NCBI RefSeq assembly: GCF_000374125.1 | Contig: NZ_KB893625.1 | Location: forward strand, 62,001-126,000 | Length of the DNA: 64,000 bases | Direction of reading: 5' to 3' | DNA from: Niabella aurantiaca DSM 17617 | Lineage (GTDB): Bacteria; Bacteroidota; Bacteroidia; Chitinophagales; Chitinophagaceae | Shown: positions 44,829-52,736 of the stretch, in pieces | How the letters are laid out: each line of letters opens with the position of its first letter | Position numbering within the stretch: position 1 is the stretch's first letter | The notes under the pieces: generated by a model | Told to the model about the DNA's origin: nothing | Databases searched by the model: none | The model's input: only the letters and a program-made list of their open reading frames with translations | Translations under genes and position numbers: made by a program

Positions 44829-46931
44829 ATGCAAGCGCAAAATATTGAAACAAAAAAGATCCCACTTCTGAAGAAAGCAACCTGTTGCGGATTGTTTTTT
44901 GTACTGATATTATTTATATCCTGTAAAAAGCAATTGGAAGAAAATACCTATTCCGTTTTTAGCGGTGAAGTCGTTTTTTCGGATGTTGACGGGGCAAAGG
45001 CAGCTACGCTGGGTGTGTACGAAGCAATGACAAGCCGTAATGGTGGGTATGGGCATTATCTTTCTATTATGTCCGACATTGATAATGATCTATCAAAAAT
45101 AGAAGGGGCCGGTTTCTCAGGTGATCAGCGCACCCTGGGGCATTACAATTTTGATGCGCAGCACAGTATGGTTACCGGTATGTGGAATACGCTTTGGAAT
45201 GGCATTAACCGGGCCAATATTGTCATTGACCGCATTCCTGAAATGGATTTGTTTACCAATGGAACGGCCGCTCAGAAAACAGACCTGAACCGGCTGCTGG
45301 GCGAAGTCAAATTTTTACGCGGATTTTATTATTCGGAACTGGTACGGCTTTGGGGCGATGTGCCCATCAGGCTGGTACCGTCCGCTTCTGGTAACCTGAA
45401 CGTAAAAAGGGACCCCGCTGCCCAGGTGTATGAGCAAATATTTAAGGATATGAGCGAGGCTGCCGAACTGCTGCCCGCTGCAATGCCTGTTGACGAGCGG
45501 GTGAACAAATGGGCAGTTAAGGCGATGCTGGCAAGAGTTTACGTTTTTGCAGGAGGTTATGCCCTGCGGATGGATGGTACCATCAACCGGCCGGCCAACT
45601 ACCGCGAGTATTATACCAAGGCCAAAGCGCTGATAGACGAAATAGTGGCGGCCAATGTATATAAACTGAACCCCGATTATGCGCAGGTATTTAAAAACCA
45701 GTGTCAGCATGTGCTGGAGCCCACCGAAAATATCTTCCAGGTAGCGTTGTTCGGAGTGTCTTCCGGCAACTCTGAAATCGGTAACTATAACGTTCCCGCT
45801 ACCGTAACCGGAAAATATTTCAGAGGAAATACTTTTATTTATACCACACCGCTGTTTTACCAGTCATTCGATAGTTTGGACCTGCGGCAGGATTTTGCGG
45901 TAGCAACCTACAGGATCGATTCTGCCGGCGATCGGCAGCCCATATCGGTAACCGGGTCAACCAACCAGCAGATCTATCCCGGGAAATGGAGCCGGGAGTG
46001 GCAAACCAATGCGGCAAATGAAAAGGGGCAGACCAATATCAATTTTGTGATCATGCGCTATTCCGACCTGCTGTTGCTGCGTGCCGAAGTGGAGAACGAA
46101 CTGAACGGCGGCCCCAATGCCATTGCACTGGATGCCATCAACCAGGTACGCCGGCGCGCTTACGGCCTTGGCCTCGATATTAAAAACAGGGTAAGGGTGT
46201 ACTTAACCAGCGGCGGCGCGGGCTATACCTCCGGTGCCGCATCCTGGCCGGCCATTGAAATCAACGGTGGCAGCGGCTCCGGCGCTAAGGCAGCCGTAAC
46301 CAGTGTGGCTACCTCCGGTGGTGTTACCCGTTTGAGTGGCATACAATCTACGTATACCGGCGCCGGCTATACCTCCGAGCCCACCGTTACCATTGCCGCT
46401 CCCTGGGATACTATGGCAGTGCCCCAATGGCAGCCCAATACCAATTATGTGGCCGATGCACTGGTGTCTTATGGCAACAATCTGTATACCGTAACCACAG
46501 CGGGTATTTCTACCAATACGCCACCCACCAATACAACAGGCGCTTCTCCTGCGGCAACGGGCGCTATATTTACCTTTTCAAAAGCAAGAGCTACGGCTAT
46601 TGCCAGGTTGTTGCCGCAGCTTACCCAATCCGAAATTGATTTGGGCTCCGGCATGAGCAAGGAAATATTTTTGGACGCCATAAAGCAGGAACGCGCCTGG
46701 GAACTTTGTTTTGAAGGCCTGCGCAAAGCCGATTTAATACGCTGGGGTAACCCGGCCGACGGAACATCGGTGAAGCAGGTGCTTATGGAAACGGAAAACG
46801 CATTAAAAGCCATGCGCGGCAATTTTCCCTATATTGCCGGTACCACTTTTATTACGTTCAAGCATGAGCTGTACCCCATTCCTCAAAGCGAAGTAGATGC
46901 CAGCGGGATGGCTAAAAACCCGAATTGGTAA
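44829..46931 (+). CDS. SusD/RagB-family lipoprotein with an inserted glycine-rich and CBM-like segment (GAG locus)
   Basis: A 700-residue SusD, about 150 residues longer than usual. Lipobox FISC follows an extended n-region. Normal SusD parts are present: FLRGFYYSELVRLWGDVPI near residue 165, LLLRAEVENELNG and INQVRRRAYGLG near 437, and ERAWELCFEGLRKADLIRWG near 625. Between about 455 and 580 an extra segment interrupts the C domain. Its first part holds two GxGYTSxPxVxI-type repeats with a GGSGSGAKAAVTS linker; its second part (about 534-575) reads WQPNTNYVADALVSYGNNLY, like small aromatic carbohydrate-binding modules of the CBM5/12 type. The insertion could widen the glycan-binding surface. 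Confidence 0.92.
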   Translation: MQAQNIETKKIPLLKKATCCGLFFVLILFISCKKQLEENTYSVFSGEVVFSDVDGAKAATLGVYEAMTSRNGGYGHYLSIMSDIDNDLSKIEGAGFSGDQRTLGHYNFDAQHSMVTGMWNTLWNGINRANIVIDRIPEMDLFTNGTAAQKTDLNRLLGEVKFLRGFYYSELVRLWGDVPIRLVPSASGNLNVKRDPAAQVYEQIFKDMSEAAELLPAAMPVDERVNKWAVKAMLARVYVFAGGYALRMDGTINRPANYREYYTKAKALIDEIVAANVYKLNPDYAQVFKNQCQHVLEPTENIFQVALFGVSSGNSEIGNYNVPATVTGKYFRGNTFIYTTPLFYQSFDSLDLRQDFAVATYRIDSAGDRQPISVTGSTNQQIYPGKWSREWQTNAANEKGQTNINFVIMRYSDLLLLRAEVENELNGGPNAIALDAINQVRRRAYGLGLDIKNRVRVYLTSGGAGYTSGAASWPAIEINGGSGSGAKAAVTSVATSGGVTRLSGIQSTYTGAGYTSEPTVTIAAPWDTMAVPQWQPNTNYVADALVSYGNNLYTVTTAGISTNTPPTNTTGASPAATGAIFTFSKARATAIARLLPQLTQSEIDLGSGMSKEIFLDAIKQERAWELCFEGLRKADLIRWGNPADGTSVKQVLMETENALKAMRGNFPYIAGTTFITFKHELYPIPQSEVDASGMAKNPNW

Positions 46932-47132
46932 AGAGCGCTGTTGCCGGGGAGGTAAAGCTGCATCTGTGCCATTCGGGGCAGTATAAAGATATGGAGAACA
47001 GTAGGTGCCCATATTCGGTGCAGGAGGTTCCTGTGGTAAATAAAAGCGGCAGGTATGTTCTCTGATTTAGCAGGATTTATTTTTTAGCAAAAGAATGGAT
47101 TGTGGCGTCCGTATGGATGCTCAATTTTCGAA

Positions 47133-48653
47133 ATGAAACACAATATGACCAGATCATTGATAGCAATTGTAGCTTTATTGGGCATGACATTGTTTTTTAC
47201 GGCCTGCGGGTCTTCAAAAACAGAAGCAGCCAAACGCCCCAATATTTTAATTATTATGTCCGATAACCAGTCGGCCGAACATGCCGGCTGCTATGGCGAT
47301 AAAACTGTCCGGACGCCGAATATGGATAAAATGGCAGCCGGTGGTGTCCGCTTTACCAACGCCTTTTGCAGTGCTCCTTCCTGCACGCCATCCAGAGCGG
47401 GCTTCCTCACCGGCCAGGATATCTGGCGGTTAAAGGAGGGGGCCGATCTTTGGAGCATCCTGCCCATGGAGTACCAGCTTTATCCCGATCTGCTTGAGGC
47501 ATCCGGCTACCAGGTCGGCATGCAGGGCAAAGGCTGGGGGCCGGGGAGTTTTGAGGCCAATGGCCGCAAACGGAATCCCGGTGGCAATATGTTTAACAGC
47601 TTTGAGGAGTTTCTGAAAACAAAAAAGAAGGATGCTCCCTGGACGTACTGGATCAGCAGCCACGAGCCACACCGTCCTTATGTGGAGGGGTCGGGCACGA
47701 AAGCCGGTATTGATTCAACTAAAGTAAAAGTGCCGGGCTATTTACCGGATGTGCCTGCTGTGCGCGGTGATATAGCAGACTACTACGCTGCGGTGGAACA
47801 TTTTGACCGGGAACTGGGCCAGGCCTTGGACGAGTTGCAACAAAGCGGAGAGCTGGACAATACCATTATTGTTGTATGCAGCGACAATGGCTGGCAGATG
47901 CCGCGTGGCCTGGCCAACCTGTACGACTTTGGAACGCATGTGCCCCTCATTATTTCCTGGCCCAGGAAATTTAAAAAGGGAACCGTAACGGATCAATTGG
48001 TAACACTGAACGATCTGGCACCCACTTTTCTTGAGCTGGCGGGCTTGCCCATACCTGAAGCTATGACCGGCAAAAGCCTGTTGCCGGTGGTAGATGAAAA
48101 ACCCGTGTCTGCCGGACCCGACAGGGATTTTGTGGTGCTGGGCCGCGAACGTCACGCCTTTGTGCGCCGGCATGGGATGGGGTATCCGGGCCGGGCGATC
48201 CGTACGAAGGACTACCTGCTGATCCGCAACAATGAGCCCGATAGATGGCCGGCCGGTGATCCGCCGTTTTATGGCGACATTGATCCGTATATGCTCAATT
48301 GGCCGGGAGAAACGAAGTATTATATTATGGAGCACAAGAACGACCCGGCAGTAAAACCATTTTTTGATCTGGGCATGGGCAAGAGACCAGAGATCGAATT
48401 ATTCAATATAAAAGATGATCCTTACGCGTTGCACAACCTGGCAGACAACCCAAAGTATGCAATCATAAAAGCCGATCTGATCAGCAAAATGGACGCGTAC
48501 CTGGTAAAAACAAAAGACCCCCGCGCCATTGGGGGCGATACGAAGGTATGGGATATAGCGCCCTATTTTAGTGAACCAGACAAAACGCCGCGCCCCAGCA
48601 AAGAAATGCAGCGGCGCTTTAAACTGGAACCGGCCTACGATTATTTGAAATAG
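47133..48653 (+). CDS. S1-family sulfatase lipoprotein, sulfamidase (N-sulfatase)-like
   Basis: About 506 residues from ATG 47133, which gives a good lipobox (FTAC); an upstream TTG at 47100 is less likely. The formylglycine motif is CTPSR at Cys84-Arg88. The metal site opens with IIMSDNQ rather than DD. Segments such as YLPDVPAVRGDIADYYAAV and PRGLANLYDFGTHVPLI resemble human N-sulfoglucosamine sulfohydrolase, suggesting removal of N-sulfate from heparan glucosamine (S1_8-like); this is inference from remembered similarity. It lies 200 bases after SusD. A long hairpin separates it from the next sulfatase. Confidence 0.85.
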   Translation: MKHNMTRSLIAIVALLGMTLFFTACGSSKTEAAKRPNILIIMSDNQSAEHAGCYGDKTVRTPNMDKMAAGGVRFTNAFCSAPSCTPSRAGFLTGQDIWRLKEGADLWSILPMEYQLYPDLLEASGYQVGMQGKGWGPGSFEANGRKRNPGGNMFNSFEEFLKTKKKDAPWTYWISSHEPHRPYVEGSGTKAGIDSTKVKVPGYLPDVPAVRGDIADYYAAVEHFDRELGQALDELQQSGELDNTIIVVCSDNGWQMPRGLANLYDFGTHVPLIISWPRKFKKGTVTDQLVTLNDLAPTFLELAGLPIPEAMTGKSLLPVVDEKPVSAGPDRDFVVLGRERHAFVRRHGMGYPGRAIRTKDYLLIRNNEPDRWPAGDPPFYGDIDPYMLNWPGETKYYIMEHKNDPAVKPFFDLGMGKRPEIELFNIKDDPYALHNLADNPKYAIIKADLISKMDAYLVKTKDPRAIGGDTKVWDIAPYFSEPDKTPRPSKEMQRRFKLEPAYDYLK

Positions 48654-48689
48654 CTCAATGATTATCCGGGGAAAGGATAAAATATAGGA

Positions 48690-48717
48690 CGATGTGAGGC
48701 GGGAACGCTTCACATCG
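48690..48717 (+). other. Strong intercistronic hairpin with GGAA tetraloop
   Basis: CGATGTGAGGCG (48690-48701) pairs with CGCTTCACATCG (48706-48717), a 12-bp stem with one G-U pair, around a GGAA loop of the GNRA type. It lies 35 bases after the first sulfatase stop and 38 bases before the next start. It is not followed by a T run, so it is more likely an RNA processing or stability element than a terminator. Confidence 0.55.
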
Positions 48718-48754
48718 CTGTTTGCGGACACTTCGGGTAGTATTAACAGGTTCA

Positions 48755-50299
48755 ATGAATAAAATGATAAAAAAACAGTTGCTATTTTTTTGTACGCTTG
48801 CATTACTGATTGCGGGAAGGATGATGGCCCAGCAGCGGCCCAATATTGTGCTCATTATTTCAGATGATCATGCTTACCAGGCCATCAGTGCTTATGGCAG
48901 CAAGCAGGTGCAAACACCCAATATTGACCGGCTGGCAAAACAAGGTGCTTTATTTTCGGCGGCCTATGTCACCAACTCGATTTGCGGGCCCAGCCGCGCC
49001 TGCATTCTTACCGGCGCATACAGCCATATGAACGGGTTTAAAGACAACGAAAATTCCAATTTTAACTTTAATCAGCCCAGCTTTGCAAAAGCATTGCAGG
49101 CTGCCGGCTACCAAACTGCCTGGATCGGTAAAATGCACCTGGGCGACAGTACGCCGCAGGGTTTTGATGATTACAGTATTCTGCCCGGCCAGGGAGATTA
49201 TTATAATCCCTGGTTCGTGCTGCCCGGAAATAAAAAACAGCAGTTTCCCGGTTATGTAACCAATATCATTACCGATAGAGCAATTGATTGGCTGGCAAAG
49301 AGAAAGAATGATCAACCTTTTTGCCTGGTGATCGGACACAAAGCCACACACCGGACATGGATGCCCGATTTAGAAGATTTGGGCAGGTATGATAGTGTTG
49401 AATTTGAACTGCCCCATGATTTTTACGACAATTATCAGAGCAGGAAGGCAGCGGCGGTGCAGGATATGTCTATTGACAAAACCCTCCGGTTGGCGCAGGA
49501 CCTGAAGGTTTATGATGGCTCGCCATTGCTGGGCTCGTTCCGGATCGATGGAATGACGCCCGAGCAAAAAGCGGCCTGGCATGCTTACTACGACAGGATA
49601 AAAGTCCGGTTTGATAAGGCAAAGCCAACGGGCAAAGATTTGGTAGAATGGAAATACCAGCGCTATATGCGCGATTACCTGTCTACCGCGGCCTCACTGG
49701 ACAGGAATATCGGCAGGACGCTCGATTATTTAGACAGATCAGGATTGTCGGAAAATACGGTGGTCATCTACATGTCGGACCAGGGCTTTTACCTGGGTGA
49801 GCATGGCTGGTTCGATAAACGCTGGATGTACGAAGAATCTTTTAGGACCCCCATGCTGATGCGCTACCCCGGCGTTATAAAGCCGGGAACAGTTGTTAAA
49901 GATTATGTAATGAATATTGACATAGCGCCTACGCTGGTCAACATCGCCCATGCAAAAATGCCCTCAGGGGTGCAGGGACGATCATTTTTGCCCCTGCTGA
50001 AAAAAGATAAAAGTTACAGATCCCGCGATGCGCTGTATTATCATTATTACGAGAACGGCGAGCATGCTGTTTCGCCGCATTTTGGCATCAAAACAAAACG
50101 ATACAAGCTCATCCGGTTTTACAAGCGGGTAGAAAGCTGGGAGCTGTTCGATCTGCAAAGTGACCCGAACGAGCTTCACAATATCTACGGCTTAAAAGCC
50201 GCAGCGCCGGTTGTAAAACAAATGAAAGCAAAACTGGAAGCCATCATAAAAAAATACAAAGATGCCGATGCGGAAAAGATCCTGAAAAGGGCGATTTGA
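48755..50299 (+). CDS. S1-family sulfatase, glucosamine-6-O-sulfatase-like
   Basis: About 514 residues from ATG 48755 (a second ATG is at 48764; the upstream TTG at 48722 is unlikely). A signal peptide ends near MMAQ. The metal pair is ISDDHAY and the formylglycine motif CGPSR begins at Cys77. Further family segments are IGKMHLGDSTPQGFDD and YMSDQGFYLGEHGWFDKRWM, the latter typical of N-acetylglucosamine-6-O-sulfatases (S1_11-like). It would remove 6-O-sulfate from heparan oligosaccharides. It precedes the ROK kinase by 66 bases. The subfamily call is less certain than the family. Confidence 0.87.
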   Translation: MNKMIKKQLLFFCTLALLIAGRMMAQQRPNIVLIISDDHAYQAISAYGSKQVQTPNIDRLAKQGALFSAAYVTNSICGPSRACILTGAYSHMNGFKDNENSNFNFNQPSFAKALQAAGYQTAWIGKMHLGDSTPQGFDDYSILPGQGDYYNPWFVLPGNKKQQFPGYVTNIITDRAIDWLAKRKNDQPFCLVIGHKATHRTWMPDLEDLGRYDSVEFELPHDFYDNYQSRKAAAVQDMSIDKTLRLAQDLKVYDGSPLLGSFRIDGMTPEQKAAWHAYYDRIKVRFDKAKPTGKDLVEWKYQRYMRDYLSTAASLDRNIGRTLDYLDRSGLSENTVVIYMSDQGFYLGEHGWFDKRWMYEESFRTPMLMRYPGVIKPGTVVKDYVMNIDIAPTLVNIAHAKMPSGVQGRSFLPLLKKDKSYRSRDALYYHYYENGEHAVSPHFGIKTKRYKLIRFYKRVESWELFDLQSDPNELHNIYGLKAAAPVVKQMKAKLEAIIKKYKDADAEKILKRAI

Positions 50300-50365
50300 G
50301 AGGTTGATTTTTCATCCCATAAAACACTGGCTTGGTAATAGAAAATGAATAGGAGGATCAATACG

Positions 50366-51304
50366 ATGCCGGCAACTTATGCCATAGGAATAGACGTGGG
50401 GGGCTCATCCCTTAAATGCGGTGTGGTAACGCATACCGGGGAAATTGTACAGGACTTTTTAAAGCCGCTTGACGGAGCCCGCACAGAGCAGGAGGTAATT
50501 GACCTTATTGCTGAAGCCATCCGGCAATGCGCCGGCGCCGTTGACGGCAATGTGGCGGGTGCAGGGATTGGCTTCCCGGGTATTGTGGATGACAACAGGG
50601 TAATTGGCGGGGCCGATAACCTGCCTGGTTTTGAAGGCCTGCCTCTTGGTGAAATACTGAAGAAGCAGACCGGCTTTGATATCGTAATCGACAATGATGC
50701 CAATATGATGGGCCTGGGTGAACTGGTTTTTGGATCGGGCAAAGGCTGCAGTGATATTGTTTTTCTTACTGTTGGAACCGGCATTGGCGGGGCCGTGGTG
50801 ATCAACGGGGAATTATATGGCGGCTACAAAAACCGCGGGGCGGAGTTGGGGCATATGATGCTGCAGCACAACGGCGCACCCTGCACCTGCGGCGCCAAAG
50901 GCTGCTTTGAGGCGTATGCTTCGGTAACCGCGCTGGTCAATAACTACCGGCAGATAAGCAAAGACACAGGCAGGGGTGTAAATGGCAGGTATATTGTGGA
51001 GCAATACCGGCTGCACAATGCCGCCGCCATACGGGCAATGCACCGCCATTTCGATTATATGGCCGCGGGCATTGCCGGCCTGGTCAATATTTTTAGTCCG
51101 CAAAAAGTAGTAATTGGCGGAGGCATCAGCGAAGCAGGCAGTTTTTATATCGGGGAGATAGAGAGAAGAGTAAGGAATACCGCCATGCCCGCAGCCCTGG
51201 CACATACGACCATTGCCGCAGCCATGCTGGGCAACCAGGCCGGCTTGCTGGGCTGCACGGCTAAAGCATTGAAAGATCATTTAATCATAGATACACGAGG
51301 ATAG
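50366..51304 (+). CDS. ROK-family amino-sugar kinase
   Basis: A 312-residue cytoplasmic kinase. ATG 50366 is preferred over ATG 50345 because an AGGAGG box lies 9 bases before it and the protein then opens directly with YAIGIDVGGSSLKCG, the ATP-binding strand. Other marks are VIDNDANMMGLGE, TVGTGIGGAVV, GAELGHMML and the zinc motif CTCGAKGCFE. ROK kinases phosphorylate glucose, GlcNAc or ManNAc. In heparan loci the product would be GlcNAc-6-phosphate or glucosamine-6-phosphate made from the liberated amino sugar. It is followed 53 bases later by the MFS transporter. Confidence 0.9.
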   Translation: MPATYAIGIDVGGSSLKCGVVTHTGEIVQDFLKPLDGARTEQEVIDLIAEAIRQCAGAVDGNVAGAGIGFPGIVDDNRVIGGADNLPGFEGLPLGEILKKQTGFDIVIDNDANMMGLGELVFGSGKGCSDIVFLTVGTGIGGAVVINGELYGGYKNRGAELGHMMLQHNGAPCTCGAKGCFEAYASVTALVNNYRQISKDTGRGVNGRYIVEQYRLHNAAAIRAMHRHFDYMAAGIAGLVNIFSPQKVVIGGGISEAGSFYIGEIERRVRNTAMPAALAHTTIAAAMLGNQAGLLGCTAKALKDHLIIDTRG

Positions 51305-51357
51305 CAGGCTTTTTTTCTTCGCGTTTTTGTGCCATTGTGGCGACAAAAAATATACAT

Positions 51358-52608
51358 ATGAAACAAAGAAGTAATTTTCTGGTAGGGGTGATTTTATTAA
51401 TATGGTTTGTTATTTCTTTTGTTACAAACATATTAGGGCCGCTGATGCCCATCATTATTGATACCTACAAGCTCAGTCTTACGATGGCCGCCTTTCTGCC
51501 GTTTTCTTTTTTCCTTGCTTATGGCATCATGTCCATCCCCGCCGGTATCATGATAGAGCTATTGGGTGAAAAAAAATCGATGCTCATTGCCTTTGCGTTA
51601 AACCTGGCCGGAGCATTGCTGTTTGCTTTCAATCCGCAATATGGCATGGCACTGGCTTCGCTGTTTATCATCGGTGCGGGCATGGCCATGTTGCAGGTGA
51701 TCATTAATCCGCTTATGCGGACTGCGGGCGGCGAGGAGCATTTTGCTTTTTTCTCTGTACTGGGGCAGCTGGTTTTTGGTCTTGCTTCTTTTGTAAGCCC
51801 CTTTGTTTTTTCGTACCTGATGAAAACGCTGGCAGCGCCGGTGAACAACCCGCTGGTGAGCGCACTGGGAGGATTGGTGCGCGGGGGGCTGCACTGGACG
51901 GCGCTTTACTGGCTGTTTGCATTTATTTTTGCATTGATGCTTGTATTGCTGGCTCTTATAAAGATGCCACGGGTAGAACTGAAGGACGACGAAAAATCCG
52001 GCGCCGCAGCCGTATATATGGCCCTGTTAAAAAAGAGGGCGGTATGGCTGTTCTTTTTGGGTATTGTAGCCTATGTAGGTACTGAGCAGTCGCTCGCCAA
52101 CTGGATGTCGGAGTTTTTAAAACGTTATCATCATGTAGACCCTACAACGGGCGGGGCGGGAGCCGTAGCTGCCTTTTGGGGGCTGATGACCATTGGTTGC
52201 CTGCTGGGACTGGCGGTGTTAAAATTGTGGGACTCGCGCAGGGTATTAAAAATAGCAACGGTATTGTCGGCCATTGCGGTAAGCATGGCCTTATTTGGAG
52301 GAAAGGACCTGGCCCTATGGAGCTTCCCGGCTGCCGGGTTTACAATATCGGTCATGTTCTCCATCGTGTTTTCGCTGGCGCTGAATTCCGTTACTGCGCA
52401 CCACGGCTCTTTTTCAGGCATTCTTTGCTCCGGTATATTTGGTGGCGCATTGGTCCCTTTTATTGTAGGTGCTTTGGGCGATGTGGTCGGGCTGCGTTAT
52501 GCGCTGATGATTTTATACATTACGCTGGGATATATTTTCTTTATTGCCGCTTATGCCAGGCCGCTGGTCAATAATCAAACCATCAGCAGAAAGAAGGAGG
52601 ACCTATAA
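51358..52608 (+). CDS. MFS sugar transporter
   Basis: A 416-residue inner-membrane protein from ATG 51358 (a GTG at 51337 is also open). About 12 hydrophobic helices can be counted, starting VGVILLIWFVISFVTNILG. The central part has a long loop (MPRVELKDDEKSG) between the two bundles. It resembles the FucP/NagP-type MFS sugar porters. Its place after the ROK kinase suggests uptake of GlcNAc, glucosamine or the unsaturated uronate product from the periplasm. Substrate is inferred from context. Confidence 0.88.
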   Translation: MKQRSNFLVGVILLIWFVISFVTNILGPLMPIIIDTYKLSLTMAAFLPFSFFLAYGIMSIPAGIMIELLGEKKSMLIAFALNLAGALLFAFNPQYGMALASLFIIGAGMAMLQVIINPLMRTAGGEEHFAFFSVLGQLVFGLASFVSPFVFSYLMKTLAAPVNNPLVSALGGLVRGGLHWTALYWLFAFIFALMLVLLALIKMPRVELKDDEKSGAAAVYMALLKKRAVWLFFLGIVAYVGTEQSLANWMSEFLKRYHHVDPTTGGAGAVAAFWGLMTIGCLLGLAVLKLWDSRRVLKIATVLSAIAVSMALFGGKDLALWSFPAAGFTISVMFSIVFSLALNSVTAHHGSFSGILCSGIFGGALVPFIVGALGDVVGLRYALMILYITLGYIFFIAAYARPLVNNQTISRKKEDL

Positions 52609-52736
52609 TGAAACGGGATGCTGCCGTTAATTTGCGGAGATTAGGGATACAATGAAAATTTAAACAGGCTTGATGGAGAAGGTACCGATCGCCAGGGACC
52701 TGAAAAAGGGCGGTTTCTAAAAAAGTAATATACAAA

